Below are positions 7,851 through 16,623 of a stretch of DNA of 39,807 nt, one piece after another (the first letter of the stretch is position 1; the number at the start of each line of letters is the position of its first letter). The stretch comes from Hespellia sp. GTDB taxonomy: Bacteria; Bacillota; Clostridia; Lachnospirales; Lachnospiraceae. The translations under genes and the position numbers were made by a program. Below the pieces are notes generated by a model. It did no database searches, was not told the origin of the DNA, and was given only the letters and a program-made list of their open reading frames with translations. The stretch is from the NCBI GenBank assembly GCA_028694105.1, contig JAQUUC010000036.1:1-39807 (forward strand), given 5' to 3'.

Positions 7851-10241
7851 TTATGAAAAAAGTTTCTGCGCATAATAGACAGACTGCATGGCATCCTTTC
7901 CGTAAAAATCGGCGCCGATCATGTCTGCGTAATCCTGATTCAGTACAGCTCCGCCCACCATGACTTTACAGTCCGGTGCCTCTTTTCGGAGCAGCCTGAT
8001 GGTCTCTTCCATGCTCACAACGGTTGTTGTCATAAGAGCGCTTAGCCCCACCAGCTTAACCTCCTGCTCCAAAACAGTCTGGACAATCAGTTCCGGCGGA
8101 ACATCCTTTCCCAGATCAATGACATCAAAGCTGTAATTTTCCAATAATACTTTTACAATGTTCTTGCCAATATCATGGATATCCCCCTTGACGGTTGCAA
8201 GCACGACTTTATCCATATGCTCTGCGGGTGCACCGCTGCGGGCAATGACATCCTTGATGACTGCAAATGCATTTTTGGCCGCTTCCGCGCTCATTAAAAG
8301 CTGGGGGAGAAAAACGGTTCCCTTCTCAAAGCCCCTGCCAACGACATCGAGTGCAGGAATAAGCTCCTGATTGATGATATCCAGAGGCTCGTTTGTCTCG
8401 AGTAATGTTTGGGTAATCCGTGTCGCATCATCCTTCAGACCCTTCTCGATGATACTCTGTAAGGTGAGTTCACCCTTGTGCTCACCAATGACTGTGAGTC
8501 CTGACAGTTCCTGATTTGCATAGTGGGAAATATAGTGCTCACAGTTCTCGTCCAGATTCACAAGGGCATGGTAAGCATAATAAGATTTCATCATCTCTTC
8601 GGAGAGCGGATTGATGATTCCGACGCTTAAGCCCTGCTGCATTGCCATCGTATAGAAGTTGGAATTGATGATCGGTCTGTTCGGTAAGCCAAACGAGATA
8701 TTGGAAACGCCGAGTACGGTCTGCACCCCGAGCGTATTCTTAATCAGATGAAGGGCTTCCAGTGTGGTTTTGGCTCCGTTCGGTTCAGAGCTGATGGTCA
8801 TACAGAGTACATCGATGATGATATCCTTCTTTTCAATCCCATATAAGGCTGCGGATGCTAAAATCTTTTTGGCAATCTCCAGTCTGCCCTGTGCCGTGTC
8901 CGGAATTCCATTTTCATCCAGCGTAAGACCAACTACGACTCCGCCATATTTCTTAATCAGTGGAAATACCTGATTCATGGAGTCTTTTTTACCACTCACC
9001 GAATTGATCATCGGTTTTCCATTGTAAATGCGCATTGCGGCTTCCATTGCATTGACATCAACAGTATCAATCTGCAGAGGCAGACTTGTGACACTCTGCA
9101 GCTGCTGGATGACCTCCTTCATCATAGCCACTTCATCAATATCCGGCAGACCCACATTCACATCCAGAATATGTGCGCCTGCTTCTTCTTGGGCAATTCC
9201 TTCCTTGATGATATAATCGATGCGGTGTTCCTTCAGAGCTTCTTTGAATTTCTTCTTTCCGGTCGGGTTGATACGTTCCCCGATGATCTTAGAGCCGGTT
9301 CCAATCTCGATGGATCTGCCATAGGAAGATACGATAGTGCGTCCCTTCGGAGTGCAGGGAACAGCCGGAAAATCACAGACTGCGGCAATCATCTCCCGGA
9401 TATGCTCCGGGGTCGTACCGCAGCATCCGCCGACCAGTACGGCACCTTTTTTGACAATCTCTTCCATGGTTTTAGCAAACTCCGCCGGGGATACATCATA
9501 ATAGGTCACGCCATCGCGCTGTTTTGGAAGCCCGGCATTCGGCTTCACGATAATCGGAAGTGAAGTATATTCTGCAATCTGTGAGAGAATCGGAAGCATC
9601 TGTTTTGGACCGAGTCCACAGTTGATACCAAGAGCATTGACTCTCAGTCCTTCTAACATTGCAACAACAGAAGGCACATCGGCACCGGTCAGCAGCTTTC
9701 CTCTCTCGTCAAAAATGAGAGTGACAAAAACCGGGAGCGAAGTATTTTCCTTTGCCGCAAGGACAGCGGCTTTCACTTCGTACGTATCGCTCATGGTCTC
9801 GATGTGAATCAAATCAGCGCCGGCCTCTTCACCGAGCACCGCCACCTCTTTGAAAGTCTCGTAAGCCGTCTCAAAGTCCAGATCGCCCATAGGCTTTAGA
9901 AGCTTCCCGGTAGGACCGATATCCAGAGCAATATAGGTCTCCCGGTCTTCGATGTCAGCAAACAGAGCTGCTTTTTTCGCATTGCGCACTGCTGTGTCAA
10001 TAATATCTTTTAGTGGAAATGTATCATCCTGAAATTTGAGCGCATTCGCACCGAAGGTATTGGTTAATACAATGTCACTCCCAGCCTCAAAATATTGTCG
10101 GTGGATGTCTGTAATCTCATCTGCATGCGTGATATTCCATGTCTCCGGCAGTTCACCGGGAAGAAGTCCCTTCTCCTGCAGCAGTGTGCCCATTCCACCG
10201 TCAAAAAATAACAATTCTTTCCCTAAACGTTCTGTAATCAT
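7851..10241 (-). CDS. metH: Cobalamin-dependent methionine synthase lacking the reactivation domain
   Basis: This 796-residue enzyme transfers a methyl group from methyltetrahydrofolate to homocysteine through cobalamin. Domains in order are: homocysteine-binding (1 to about 310) with zinc ligands at NCG near 208 and GGCC near 272; pterin-binding (about 315-570, starting IGERINPTGKKKF); the cobalamin cap; and the B12-binding domain with DIHDIG at 687-692, which holds the cobalt-coordinating His689. The protein ends there, without the AdoMet-dependent reactivation domain of the E. coli enzyme. That function is supplied by the gene just upstream, which overlaps it by four bases (ATGA). AAGGGA seven bases before the ATG supports the start. 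The split arrangement is typical of Clostridia. Confidence 0.95.
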   Translation of the reverse strand: MITERLGKELLFFDGGMGTLLQEKGLLPGELPETWNITHADEITDIHRQYFEAGSDIVLTNTFGANALKFQDDTFPLKDIIDTAVRNAKKAALFADIEDRETYIALDIGPTGKLLKPMGDLDFETAYETFKEVAVLGEEAGADLIHIETMSDTYEVKAAVLAAKENTSLPVFVTLIFDERGKLLTGADVPSVVAMLEGLRVNALGINCGLGPKQMLPILSQIAEYTSLPIIVKPNAGLPKQRDGVTYYDVSPAEFAKTMEEIVKKGAVLVGGCCGTTPEHIREMIAAVCDFPAVPCTPKGRTIVSSYGRSIEIGTGSKIIGERINPTGKKKFKEALKEHRIDYIIKEGIAQEEAGAHILDVNVGLPDIDEVAMMKEVIQQLQSVTSLPLQIDTVDVNAMEAAMRIYNGKPMINSVSGKKDSMNQVFPLIKKYGGVVVGLTLDENGIPDTAQGRLEIAKKILASAALYGIEKKDIIIDVLCMTISSEPNGAKTTLEALHLIKNTLGVQTVLGVSNISFGLPNRPIINSNFYTMAMQQGLSVGIINPLSEEMMKSYYAYHALVNLDENCEHYISHYANQELSGLTVIGEHKGELTLQSIIEKGLKDDATRITQTLLETNEPLDIINQELIPALDVVGRGFEKGTVFLPQLLMSAEAAKNAFAVIKDVIARSGAPAEHMDKVVLATVKGDIHDIGKNIVKVLLENYSFDVIDLGKDVPPELIVQTVLEQEVKLVGLSALMTTTVVSMEETIRLLRKEAPDCKVMVGGAVLNQDYADMIGADFYGKDAMQSVYYAQKLFS

Positions 10242-10888
10242 AGTGAGTCCCTTCTATATAAGCAATCCTTTTTCGTACATTCTTCGCATCCGCTCTTATG
10301 ACACGGTTCTTTTGACGGGCTGATACCAATCACGGCTGTCACTGATTTCGTCGGAGTCATCATATAACCGTCCGTCATCGTCAGTCCGATCGTTTTCGCA
10401 CAATCCAGAATCATCATCAGTGGTTTTTGATAAGATATGTCAAAATCACCATATCCCGGACTGAAACGAGGTCTTAAATATAACTGCTCCAGTGACAGCT
10501 TTGCAGCAATTGCATCCTGACATTCATCGCAGTATTCTTCCAGTAATGCTGCAGCACAGGACTGCATGATGACCGCCTGAGCCATATCGGTGATGTTATA
10601 TCGATTCATCAGCAGATCGACACCTGCGCCAAGTGTTGCGCCAAATAGTACAATTTTATTACAGCCCCTGAGATTTTTCCCCAGATTCCGGCTGTGTATG
10701 TGAACTTTCCCAATGGAAAAGTTGTTTTCATCCTCATGCACTATGTTAAATATGCGATAGATGGATTTTTTAACCGCCACCGATTCCAAAGACTGAAACG
10801 TCTTTGAAATCAGTGAAAGTGTTTTCTCATCTACCGCATTTTTACCATAGCCCAGATAACGTATCGCTTCACGCGTTTTTTTATCCAT
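10238..10888 (-). CDS. Free-standing methionine synthase reactivation-domain protein
   Basis: This 216-residue protein matches the C-terminal activation domain of MetH, which binds AdoMet and remethylates inactive cob(II)alamin. The key signature RPRFSPGYGDFDI is near residue 152, and MMTPTKSVTAVIG is near 180, in the positions expected for the AdoMet site. It overlaps metH by four bases, so the two are probably translationally coupled and act together. The tail carries a Cys cluster, CxxxxCxxCxxxxC (CHKSGCEECTKKDC), which could bind a metal or iron-sulfur centre. No good ribosome-binding site precedes the ATG. With only nine bases from the glgA stop, translation may rely on reinitiation. Confidence 0.9.
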   Translation of the reverse strand: MDKKTREAIRYLGYGKNAVDEKTLSLISKTFQSLESVAVKKSIYRIFNIVHEDENNFSIGKVHIHSRNLGKNLRGCNKIVLFGATLGAGVDLLMNRYNITDMAQAVIMQSCAAALLEEYCDECQDAIAAKLSLEQLYLRPRFSPGYGDFDISYQKPLMMILDCAKTIGLTMTDGYMMTPTKSVTAVIGISPSKEPCHKSGCEECTKKDCLYRRDSL

Positions 10889-10897
10889 GTTATTGTT

Positions 10898-12340
10898 TTA
10901 TCCAATCAAGTCTTTATATAAATCTTCGTATTGTTTTGCAGAATTTTTCCATGAGAAGTCCATCTTCATGGCGCGTTCTACAATCTTATTCCAGTCCCGC
11001 TTTTTGTCATAATAAATATGCTCTGCATAACGAATGGTAGAAAGCATTTCGTGTGCATTATAATTCAGAAAACTAAAGCCGGTTCCTGTCTTGTTGTATT
11101 CATCATATGGTTCCACCGTATCTTTCAGTCCGCCTGTCTCACGTACAATCGGAAGCGTTCCGTAACGGAGACTCATAAGCTGGCTGAGGCCGCAGGGCTC
11201 AAAGAGCGATGGCATTAAGAAGGCATCGCAGGATGCATAAATCTTATGTGACATAGGCTCTGAATAGTAGATGTTTGCAGATACCTTTCCCTGATATTTC
11301 CATGCAAAATGGCGGAACATATTCTCGTACTGCTCGGTTCCGGTTCCAAGCACAACAAGCTGGATCGCATCCTGACAGAGCTCGTCCATTACATATGCGA
11401 TCAGATCGAAGCCTTTCTGGTCTGTCAGTCTGGAAACAATACCAATCATCATTGCCTTCGGATCCTCGGTTAGACCAAGCTCTTTCTGAAGAGCAGTTTT
11501 GTTCTTCACCTTGTTGGTACGGAATGTATCCACGGTGAAGTTCTTTGCAATTTTACTGTCCATGAATGGGCTGTAATCTTCATAATCCAGCCCATTGACG
11601 ATGCCGACTAAGTCGTTCGATCTTGCCATCATCAATCCGTCCAGTGTCTCGCCGTAAAACGGTGTCTTAATCTCTTCCGCATAAGAATGGCTGACCGTTG
11701 TAACTTTATCCGAATAGACGATGCCGCCCTTCAACAGGTTCGCATCTTTGTAGGCTTCCAATTTATCCGGTACGAAATAGTAATCCGGTAATCCGGTAAT
11801 CTTCTGTACCTCTTTGGTATCCCATTTTCCTTGGAATTTCAGGTTATGTATTGTCATCACAGTCTTAATCCCACGGTAGTATTCACTTCCATAGCGGAAA
11901 TTATCCAGATAGACAGGAACCAGTCCGGTCTGCCAGTCATGACAGTGAATCAGGTCCGGTCTGAAATCAATCACGGGAAGAATGCTCAGTACCGCTTTTG
12001 AAAAGAACGCGAATTTACCGATATCCTGATAAATCTCGCCGTATGGAACAGGACCGCCGAAATAGAACTCATTGTCAATAAAGTAGAATTTCACTCCATC
12101 ATAAACCATCTGAAGAATACCGACATACTGGTCACTTCCGTTAATATCCATATAGAAATGATTTACATACTCCATTTGATCCTTCCATTCCTGTTTCATG
12201 CAGGTATATTTTGGAAGGACAACGCGAACATCGTATTTTTTCTTGTCATAATACTTCGGCAGTGATCCTACAACGTCGGCTAATCCTCCGGTTTTGATGA
12301 ATGGAACTGATTCAGAAGCTACAAATAAAATCTTTTTCAT
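10898..12340 (-). CDS. glgA: Glycogen (starch) synthase, ADP-glucose type
   Basis: This 480-residue family GT5 glucosyltransferase extends alpha-1,4-glucan chains from ADP-glucose. The N-terminal KTGGLADVVGSLPK (residues 17-30) is the donor-binding signature. The C-terminal EPCGLSQLMSLRYG followed by ETGGLKDTV is the second conserved site. Length is normal for the bacterial enzyme. GGAGGG precedes the ATG, and a promoter lies at 12372-12400. It is the first gene of a tight group with the methionine synthase genes and a hydrogenase, and not next to glgC, glgD or glgB. That suggests either a lone storage-glycogen gene or a scattered pathway. Confidence 0.96.
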   Translation of the reverse strand: MKKILFVASESVPFIKTGGLADVVGSLPKYYDKKKYDVRVVLPKYTCMKQEWKDQMEYVNHFYMDINGSDQYVGILQMVYDGVKFYFIDNEFYFGGPVPYGEIYQDIGKFAFFSKAVLSILPVIDFRPDLIHCHDWQTGLVPVYLDNFRYGSEYYRGIKTVMTIHNLKFQGKWDTKEVQKITGLPDYYFVPDKLEAYKDANLLKGGIVYSDKVTTVSHSYAEEIKTPFYGETLDGLMMARSNDLVGIVNGLDYEDYSPFMDSKIAKNFTVDTFRTNKVKNKTALQKELGLTEDPKAMMIGIVSRLTDQKGFDLIAYVMDELCQDAIQLVVLGTGTEQYENMFRHFAWKYQGKVSANIYYSEPMSHKIYASCDAFLMPSLFEPCGLSQLMSLRYGTLPIVRETGGLKDTVEPYDEYNKTGTGFSFLNYNAHEMLSTIRYAEHIYYDKKRDWNKIVERAMKMDFSWKNSAKQYEDLYKDLIG

Positions 12341-12371
12341 ATTTTTCCCTCCAAAAACATATATTTTCTCT

Positions 12372-12400
12372 ATTATATCGCATTTTTTTCATTCTGGAAA
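12372..12400 (-). promoter_or_regulatory. Probable sigma-A promoter for the glgA operon
   Basis: A perfect -10 box TATAAT (12372-12377) with a 17-base spacer to TTTCCA (12395-12400), a moderate -35 box with four of six matches. It lies between the spo0A stop and glgA, with no clear terminator in the gap. Confidence 0.6.
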
Positions 12401-12403
12401 GAA

Positions 12404-13192
12404 CTATCTCTTTTTATATTCTAATTGAATCGTATCCGCGATCAGAGCAATAAACTCCGAATTTGTCGGCTTGCCTTTTCCGGTGCTGACGGTATATCCA
12501 AATAGTTCATCCAGTGTATCTAATTTACCACGGCTCCAGGCCACTTCTATCGCATGACGGATTGCCCGTTCGACTCTGCTCGAGGTTGTCTGGTGCTTCT
12601 TGGCAACTGTCGGGTACAGCACCTTTGTGATCGCATTTAGCACATCCATATCATTGACTGCCATAATGATGGAATCTCTTAGATAGTGATATCCTTTGAT
12701 GTGCGCCGGAATGCCGATTTCATGCAGTAAATTTGTCACGCGTACCTCTAAATCTTCTTTTTTGATCTCTTTTGGTGCAAAGCTTTCTTCTCTCGCTTTT
12801 CCTTTTGCCTGATAGATGGTGCGGATACTTTTGATCCGTTTCAAAACGGTTTCGTTATTGAATGGTTTCATTAAATAATAGTTCGCACCCTGCTCAAAGG
12901 CATCTTCTGTCATTTTTTCCTGCCCGATTGCTGAAACAACAATAAAATGAGGATGTTTTATCAAAGACTGGTCATGGTTAATCTGTTCCATAACAGAAAG
13001 ACCGTCCATTTTTGGCATAATCAGATCAAGCAGGACAACATCCGGCTGTGTATTTCTGATAATCTGACACATATCTTCCCCATTCTTGGCTTTTCCAACA
13101 AGACTTAATTCTTTATCTGAAGTGATGAGTTCATCAAGGATATTCAGCATACGCTCATTATCATCTGCGATAGCTACTTTCAACTGCTCCAT
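12404..13192 (-). CDS. spo0A: Sporulation master regulator Spo0A
   Basis: This 262-residue response regulator switches cells into sporulation when phosphorylated. The receiver domain has the acidic pair Asp10-Asp11, the phospho-acceptor Asp56 in [11 protein letters not shown], Ser87 and Lys109 in MKPF. The C-terminal DNA-binding domain contains [18 protein letters not shown], the recognition-helix region highly conserved in Spo0A, and ends near LEYKKR. Both domains are full length. AGGGAGCG precedes the ATG. The gene follows spoIVB, the standard order in endospore formers, and its upstream region carries matches to the protein's own binding box (13276-13295), suggesting autoregulation. Confidence 0.98.
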   Translation of the reverse strand: MEQLKVAIADDNERMLNILDELITSDKELSLVGKAKNGEDMCQIIRNTQPDVVLLDLIMPKMDGLSVMEQINHDQSLIKHPHFIVVSAIGQEKMTEDAFEQGANYYLMKPFNNETVLKRIKSIRTIYQAKGKAREESFAPKEIKKEDLEVRVTNLLHEIGIPAHIKGYHYLRDSIIMAVNDMDVLNAITKVLYPTVAKKHQTTSSRVERAIRHAIEVAWSRGKLDTLDELFGYTVSTGKGKPTNSEFIALIADTIQLEYKKR

Positions 13193-13239
13193 TTGCGCTC
13201 CCTTTGAACCTGCTGTCTATTGAACACGCCACGTGCCCC

Positions 13240-13295
13240 ATTATAGAAAAACAGGTTTGTCTAATACAAGCGAACTTTGTCGAGACAGTTCGACA
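13240..13295 (-). promoter_or_regulatory. spo0A upstream region: -10 box and two Spo0A boxes
   Basis: On the minus strand an exact 0A box TGTCGAA lies at 13289-13295. A second, inverted box (TGTCGAG on the plus strand, six of seven matches) is at 13278-13284. A perfect -10 box TATAAT is at 13240-13245, with only a weak TTGTAT-like -35 near 13264-13269. The boxes sit about 35-55 bases upstream of the -10 box. That suits activation of a promoter with a poor -35, or binding by several Spo0A units. Confidence 0.6.
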
Positions 13296-13308
13296 TTCTG
13301 TCCATATT

Positions 13309-14367
13309 TTAATTTTTCATCATATTTTCGATAAATATGCCGTATCCTTTTTTGGAGTCTTTGATGAACACATGTGTAACTGCTCCGACAAGTTTCCCAT
13401 TTTGGATAATCGGACTTCCGCTCATCCCTTGTACAATCCCGCCTGTAATGGCAAGCAGCTCAGGATCCGTGATCTCGATGGTCATTCCTTTATTGATTTC
13501 ATGATTGGAAAAATCAAGTGCATCAATTCGAATCTGGTACTCTTTCACCTCATTTTCGACCTTGCAACGTACTGTTGCATTTCCAAGTGTTATCTCTTCT
13601 TTTGGCGCAGTCTGAATCGGAATTTTCTCATCTAAGACTGCATCTGCATCTTCGATTGTCCCGTAAATGCCGGTTGTTCTGTTTTTCTGAATAGTTCCGA
13701 GTTCATTCAGTTTGCTGTATACAATGATGCCTTCCATGCTCCCCGGAGATTCTTTTGTGCTTTTGGAAATGGAACGGATATTGGTACGGTAGAGCAGCCC
13801 ACCGCTGATTTCTAAAAGGCAGCTGGTATCCATATCATGAATACCGTGTCCCAGCGCTGCGAAGGTATGGTTCTTGATGTAAGTGACGGTTCCAAGACCC
13901 TGCACATCATCCCGGACCCAGATGCCAAGCATTTTTTTGCCGTCCCTGCTTGTTACTGCTTCGGTCTTAATCTGAAGCTCTTCTTTGTTCCGGCGCACGG
14001 TCAGGATGACATCCTTCTGCGCGGAGGCTTCAATCTGCTCAATCAGCGATTTCTTATTCTCAACACTCGCCTCATTGACGGCTGTTATATAATCTCCGGC
14101 ATGTACTTTATGCTCCGCTGGTGAGCAGGAGCTGCCATCCTCCGCTTCGATTGTTCCGGTCCCGATCACCATGACGCCGTCCGTTTGAAGATAGATGCCG
14201 ACCGGCATGCCCCCGAGCAGTACCATGTTATCCTGAATATCTGACACGTCGGCCGTATGGTCCGGCGAAAGTGCCTGTGTAAAGGAGGAATAGAATAAAC
14301 TGCCGCATACCAGCGAAGCAATGACTGCCACACTGACCAATATCTTTCTATATCTTTGAATTGTCAT
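13309..14367 (-). CDS. spoIVB: SpoIVB serine peptidase
   Basis: This 352-residue forespore-secreted S55 peptidase cuts SpoIVFA, triggering pro-sigma-K processing in the mother cell. An N-terminal membrane or signal segment (about residues 8-28) is followed by a PDZ domain (about 85-160, containing HAGDYITAVNE). The peptidase domain has catalytic His in ALGHGIHD and catalytic Ser in GMSGSP near the C-terminus. A GTG nine bases upstream is open, but it lies in the AGAAGGTGG ribosome-binding site, so I use the ATG at 14367. Upstream are a sigma-G-like promoter and a strong hairpin. It sits between recN and spo0A, the usual order. Confidence 0.96.
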   Translation of the reverse strand: MTIQRYRKILVSVAVIASLVCGSLFYSSFTQALSPDHTADVSDIQDNMVLLGGMPVGIYLQTDGVMVIGTGTIEAEDGSSCSPAEHKVHAGDYITAVNEASVENKKSLIEQIEASAQKDVILTVRRNKEELQIKTEAVTSRDGKKMLGIWVRDDVQGLGTVTYIKNHTFAALGHGIHDMDTSCLLEISGGLLYRTNIRSISKSTKESPGSMEGIIVYSKLNELGTIQKNRTTGIYGTIEDADAVLDEKIPIQTAPKEEITLGNATVRCKVENEVKEYQIRIDALDFSNHEINKGMTIEITDPELLAITGGIVQGMSGSPIIQNGKLVGAVTHVFIKDSKKGYGIFIENMMKN

Positions 14368-14386
14368 AAAAACCACCTTCTAAAAA

Positions 14387-14420
14387 GAAAAAGCGAATAC
14401 CAGTCGGTACTCGCTTTTTC
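14387..14420 (-). terminator. Strong intrinsic terminator between recN and spoIVB
   Basis: A 10-pair stem (14387-14396 with 14411-14420) continues, past one mismatch, into four more pairs around a 4-base loop. On the minus strand it is followed by a T-run that merges into the spoIVB ribosome-binding site. It should end the long nusB-to-recN operon, yet it lies downstream of the probable spoIVB promoter. Confidence 0.85.
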
Positions 14421-14431
14421 GGTATTAACCT

Positions 14432-14461
14432 TAGTATGTGGTTTTTGGATGAAATCCATTC
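14432..14461 (-). promoter_or_regulatory. spoIVB: Sigma-G-like forespore promoter for spoIVB
   Basis: On the minus strand GAATG (14457-14461) is separated by 18 bases from CATACTA (14432-14438). Both match the sigma-G consensus known from Bacillus subtilis, where spoIVB is a forespore gene. The predicted start is near 14425, so the terminator-like hairpin at 14387-14420 is at the very 5' end of the message. Confidence 0.6.
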
Positions 14462-14470
14462 GAACATTCG

Positions 14471-16135
14471 TTATTTTTTGGAGAGAAATTTCATCTCACG
14501 CGCACTCTGAAGAACAGCGTCGGTGATGCTCTCGCCTCCAATCATGCGGGCGAGCTCTGCGACAGACTGATTCTGGTCCAGCAGCTGTATACCGGTCTGC
14601 GTATGGCTGTCAACCGCATTTTTTTTGATAGAAAAATGTGCATCGGCAATCGCCGCAATCTGTGGCAGATGTGTAATGCAGATAACCTGATGGGATCTGG
14701 CGATGACTGCCATCTGTCCGGCAACCTTACCGGCGGTGATTCCACTGATTCCGGTATCAATCTCATCAAAAATCAGTGTCGGGGTATCCTCTTTGTCTGC
14801 CATCACGGTTTTGATTGCAAGCATGACACGCGACAGTTCACCGCCGGAGGCAACACTGCCCAGCGGATGAAGATCTTCTCCCGGGTTGGTGGAAATGTAG
14901 AATTCCGCCTGATCGGTTCCGTTTGCCGAGAAATGGTCTGTCTTTTTAAATTGCATCTCAAACCGGACATCCAGAAAATTCAGATCGACCAATCCCTGAT
15001 GAATCTTCTCCGCAAAAACGGCAGCCTCTTTTTTTCGAAGCTTTGACAATTGTGCCGAATATTTCTCCAGCTGTTTTTTTGCATTGTCAAGTTCAATATT
15101 TAATTTTTTAATAAATGCATCATAATCAGCGATTTCCTCCAGACGACTGCACAACCCGTCATAGTAGGTGAGAATATCGTCTATCTGATTTCCATATTTG
15201 GATTTGAGGTAGTTAATCTGATTCAGCCGCTCTTCTGTTTCGTGAAAATCTTCTTCCGAGAAATCAAACGATTTTTCATAGTCAGATAATTCGCGGTTAA
15301 AATCGTTTAGAAGGCTGTCCACCTCAATTAGCTGTTCACAGAGCTCTTTGCCGTTATCATCAAAATCCGTAATAGTTCCAAGGGCACGGATAGCACGGCT
15401 CAGTAAATCCCCTGCACCGTCGGACTCTCCGGTATACTGATAGGCCTCCCTGATATTTTCGCAAATTTTTCTGCCGTTTGTCATTTTCCGGTACTGTTCT
15501 TCCAGCTGTTCATCTTCTCCGGCTTTCAAATCTGCCTCTTCAATCTCATGAATCTCATATTGCAAAAGAGAGAGCTCCCGCTGTTTCTCCGCTTCATCCA
15601 TGACAGACTCAGCCAGTCTTTTCTGGCAGTCCTTATATTCAAAAAAAGCATCGGTGACAAGCTGTCTGATATCGGAAATCTTGTCTTTGGCATAATTGTC
15701 TAAAATTACCAGATGGTTTTTGCTGTGAAGAAGTGATTCGTGATCGTGCTGACCGTGGATATCAATGAGAAGACTTGCCACGTCACGAAGCGTGGATATA
15801 TTGACCGTCTCACCGTTGATTCGGCTGATGCTCCTTCCTTCCAGCAATTTGCGGTTGAGCAGAATCTGATGATTCTCCGGGAAAATATCCATAGCCTTTA
15901 ATTCCTCTTCAATCACTGGATTATCGATTGAAAAAAGCAGTTCTACCAAGCCGAAATCCGCATTCTTACGAATGATATCCTTGGAATAGCGCCCACCGAG
16001 CGCAAGAAAAACAGACCCCAGAATAATTGATTTTCCGGCGCCGGTCTCTCCGGTCAGAATGTTGAGTCCTGTCTGGAAATCGATTTCGATTTCATCAATC
16101 AGGGCGAGGTTTTTTACGTGCAAATTCTGTAACAT
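14471..16135 (-). CDS. recN: DNA repair protein RecN
   Basis: This 554-residue SMC-like ATPase acts early in double-strand break repair. Walker A GETGAGKS is at residues 29-36. The centre is long and rich in Glu, Lys and Leu, and predicted coiled coil (about 155-390). The C-terminal ATPase half has the signature ASGGELSRVMLA and Walker B TLIFDEIDTGISG. Length is normal. AGGAG precedes the ATG. It is the last gene of the long operon, 40 bases after argR, and is followed by the terminator at 14387-14420. Its place after argR matches many Firmicutes. Confidence 0.97.
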   Translation of the reverse strand: MLQNLHVKNLALIDEIEIDFQTGLNILTGETGAGKSIILGSVFLALGGRYSKDIIRKNADFGLVELLFSIDNPVIEEELKAMDIFPENHQILLNRKLLEGRSISRINGETVNISTLRDVASLLIDIHGQHDHESLLHSKNHLVILDNYAKDKISDIRQLVTDAFFEYKDCQKRLAESVMDEAEKQRELSLLQYEIHEIEEADLKAGEDEQLEEQYRKMTNGRKICENIREAYQYTGESDGAGDLLSRAIRALGTITDFDDNGKELCEQLIEVDSLLNDFNRELSDYEKSFDFSEEDFHETEERLNQINYLKSKYGNQIDDILTYYDGLCSRLEEIADYDAFIKKLNIELDNAKKQLEKYSAQLSKLRKKEAAVFAEKIHQGLVDLNFLDVRFEMQFKKTDHFSANGTDQAEFYISTNPGEDLHPLGSVASGGELSRVMLAIKTVMADKEDTPTLIFDEIDTGISGITAGKVAGQMAVIARSHQVICITHLPQIAAIADAHFSIKKNAVDSHTQTGIQLLDQNQSVAELARMIGGESITDAVLQSAREMKFLSKK

Positions 16136-16175
16136 CTTTTTCTCCTATGCATGACTTTGACCCTTCATACATTTC

Positions 16176-16622
16176 TTAAACGATTTTGCGTACTTTGTCC
16201 ATGACGTTAACAGTGTCTTCCACACTGCGGATCGCACACATAATGGTGTCATCTCCGGCGATACATCCGACCACTTCATGCCAGTTCATCGCATCGATGG
16301 CGGCGGCAACAGCCATCGCCATACCGGAGACCGTCTTGATCACCAGAATATTCTGTGCCATATCCATTGAGACATATCCATCCTTTAAAACGCGCATATA
16401 TTTTTCATTGATATTCTGCTCGTTCCCTTTTTGCTGGATGTATTTTTGCTTCCCGTTATCTCCGGTCACCTTGGTCAGCTTCAGCATCCGGATATCTCTG
16501 GAAATCGTTGCCTGCGTCACTTTAAAGCCGTCCTGATTCAAAAGCTCGGCCAGCTCTTCCTGTGTCTCGACATCATTTTTATGAATCAATTCGATAATTT
16601 TGGCGTGTCTGTTATCTTTCAT
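16176..16622 (-). CDS. argR: Arginine repressor ArgR
   Basis: This 148-residue arginine-responsive hexameric repressor and activator controls arginine synthesis and breakdown. The N-terminal winged helix-turn-helix includes TQATISRDIRMLKL (about residues 36-49). The C-terminal oligomerisation and arginine-binding domain includes GCIAGDDTIMCAIR near 119-132, with the Asp pair that contacts arginine. It starts one base after the nadK stop, so translational coupling is likely. The nadK-argR-recN order is conserved in Firmicutes and does not by itself imply a link to arginine. No ARG box was searched for systematically. Confidence 0.96.
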   Translation of the reverse strand: MKDNRHAKIIELIHKNDVETQEELAELLNQDGFKVTQATISRDIRMLKLTKVTGDNGKQKYIQQKGNEQNINEKYMRVLKDGYVSMDMAQNILVIKTVSGMAMAVAAAIDAMNWHEVVGCIAGDDTIMCAIRSVEDTVNVMDKVRKIV

Positions 16623-16623
16623 A

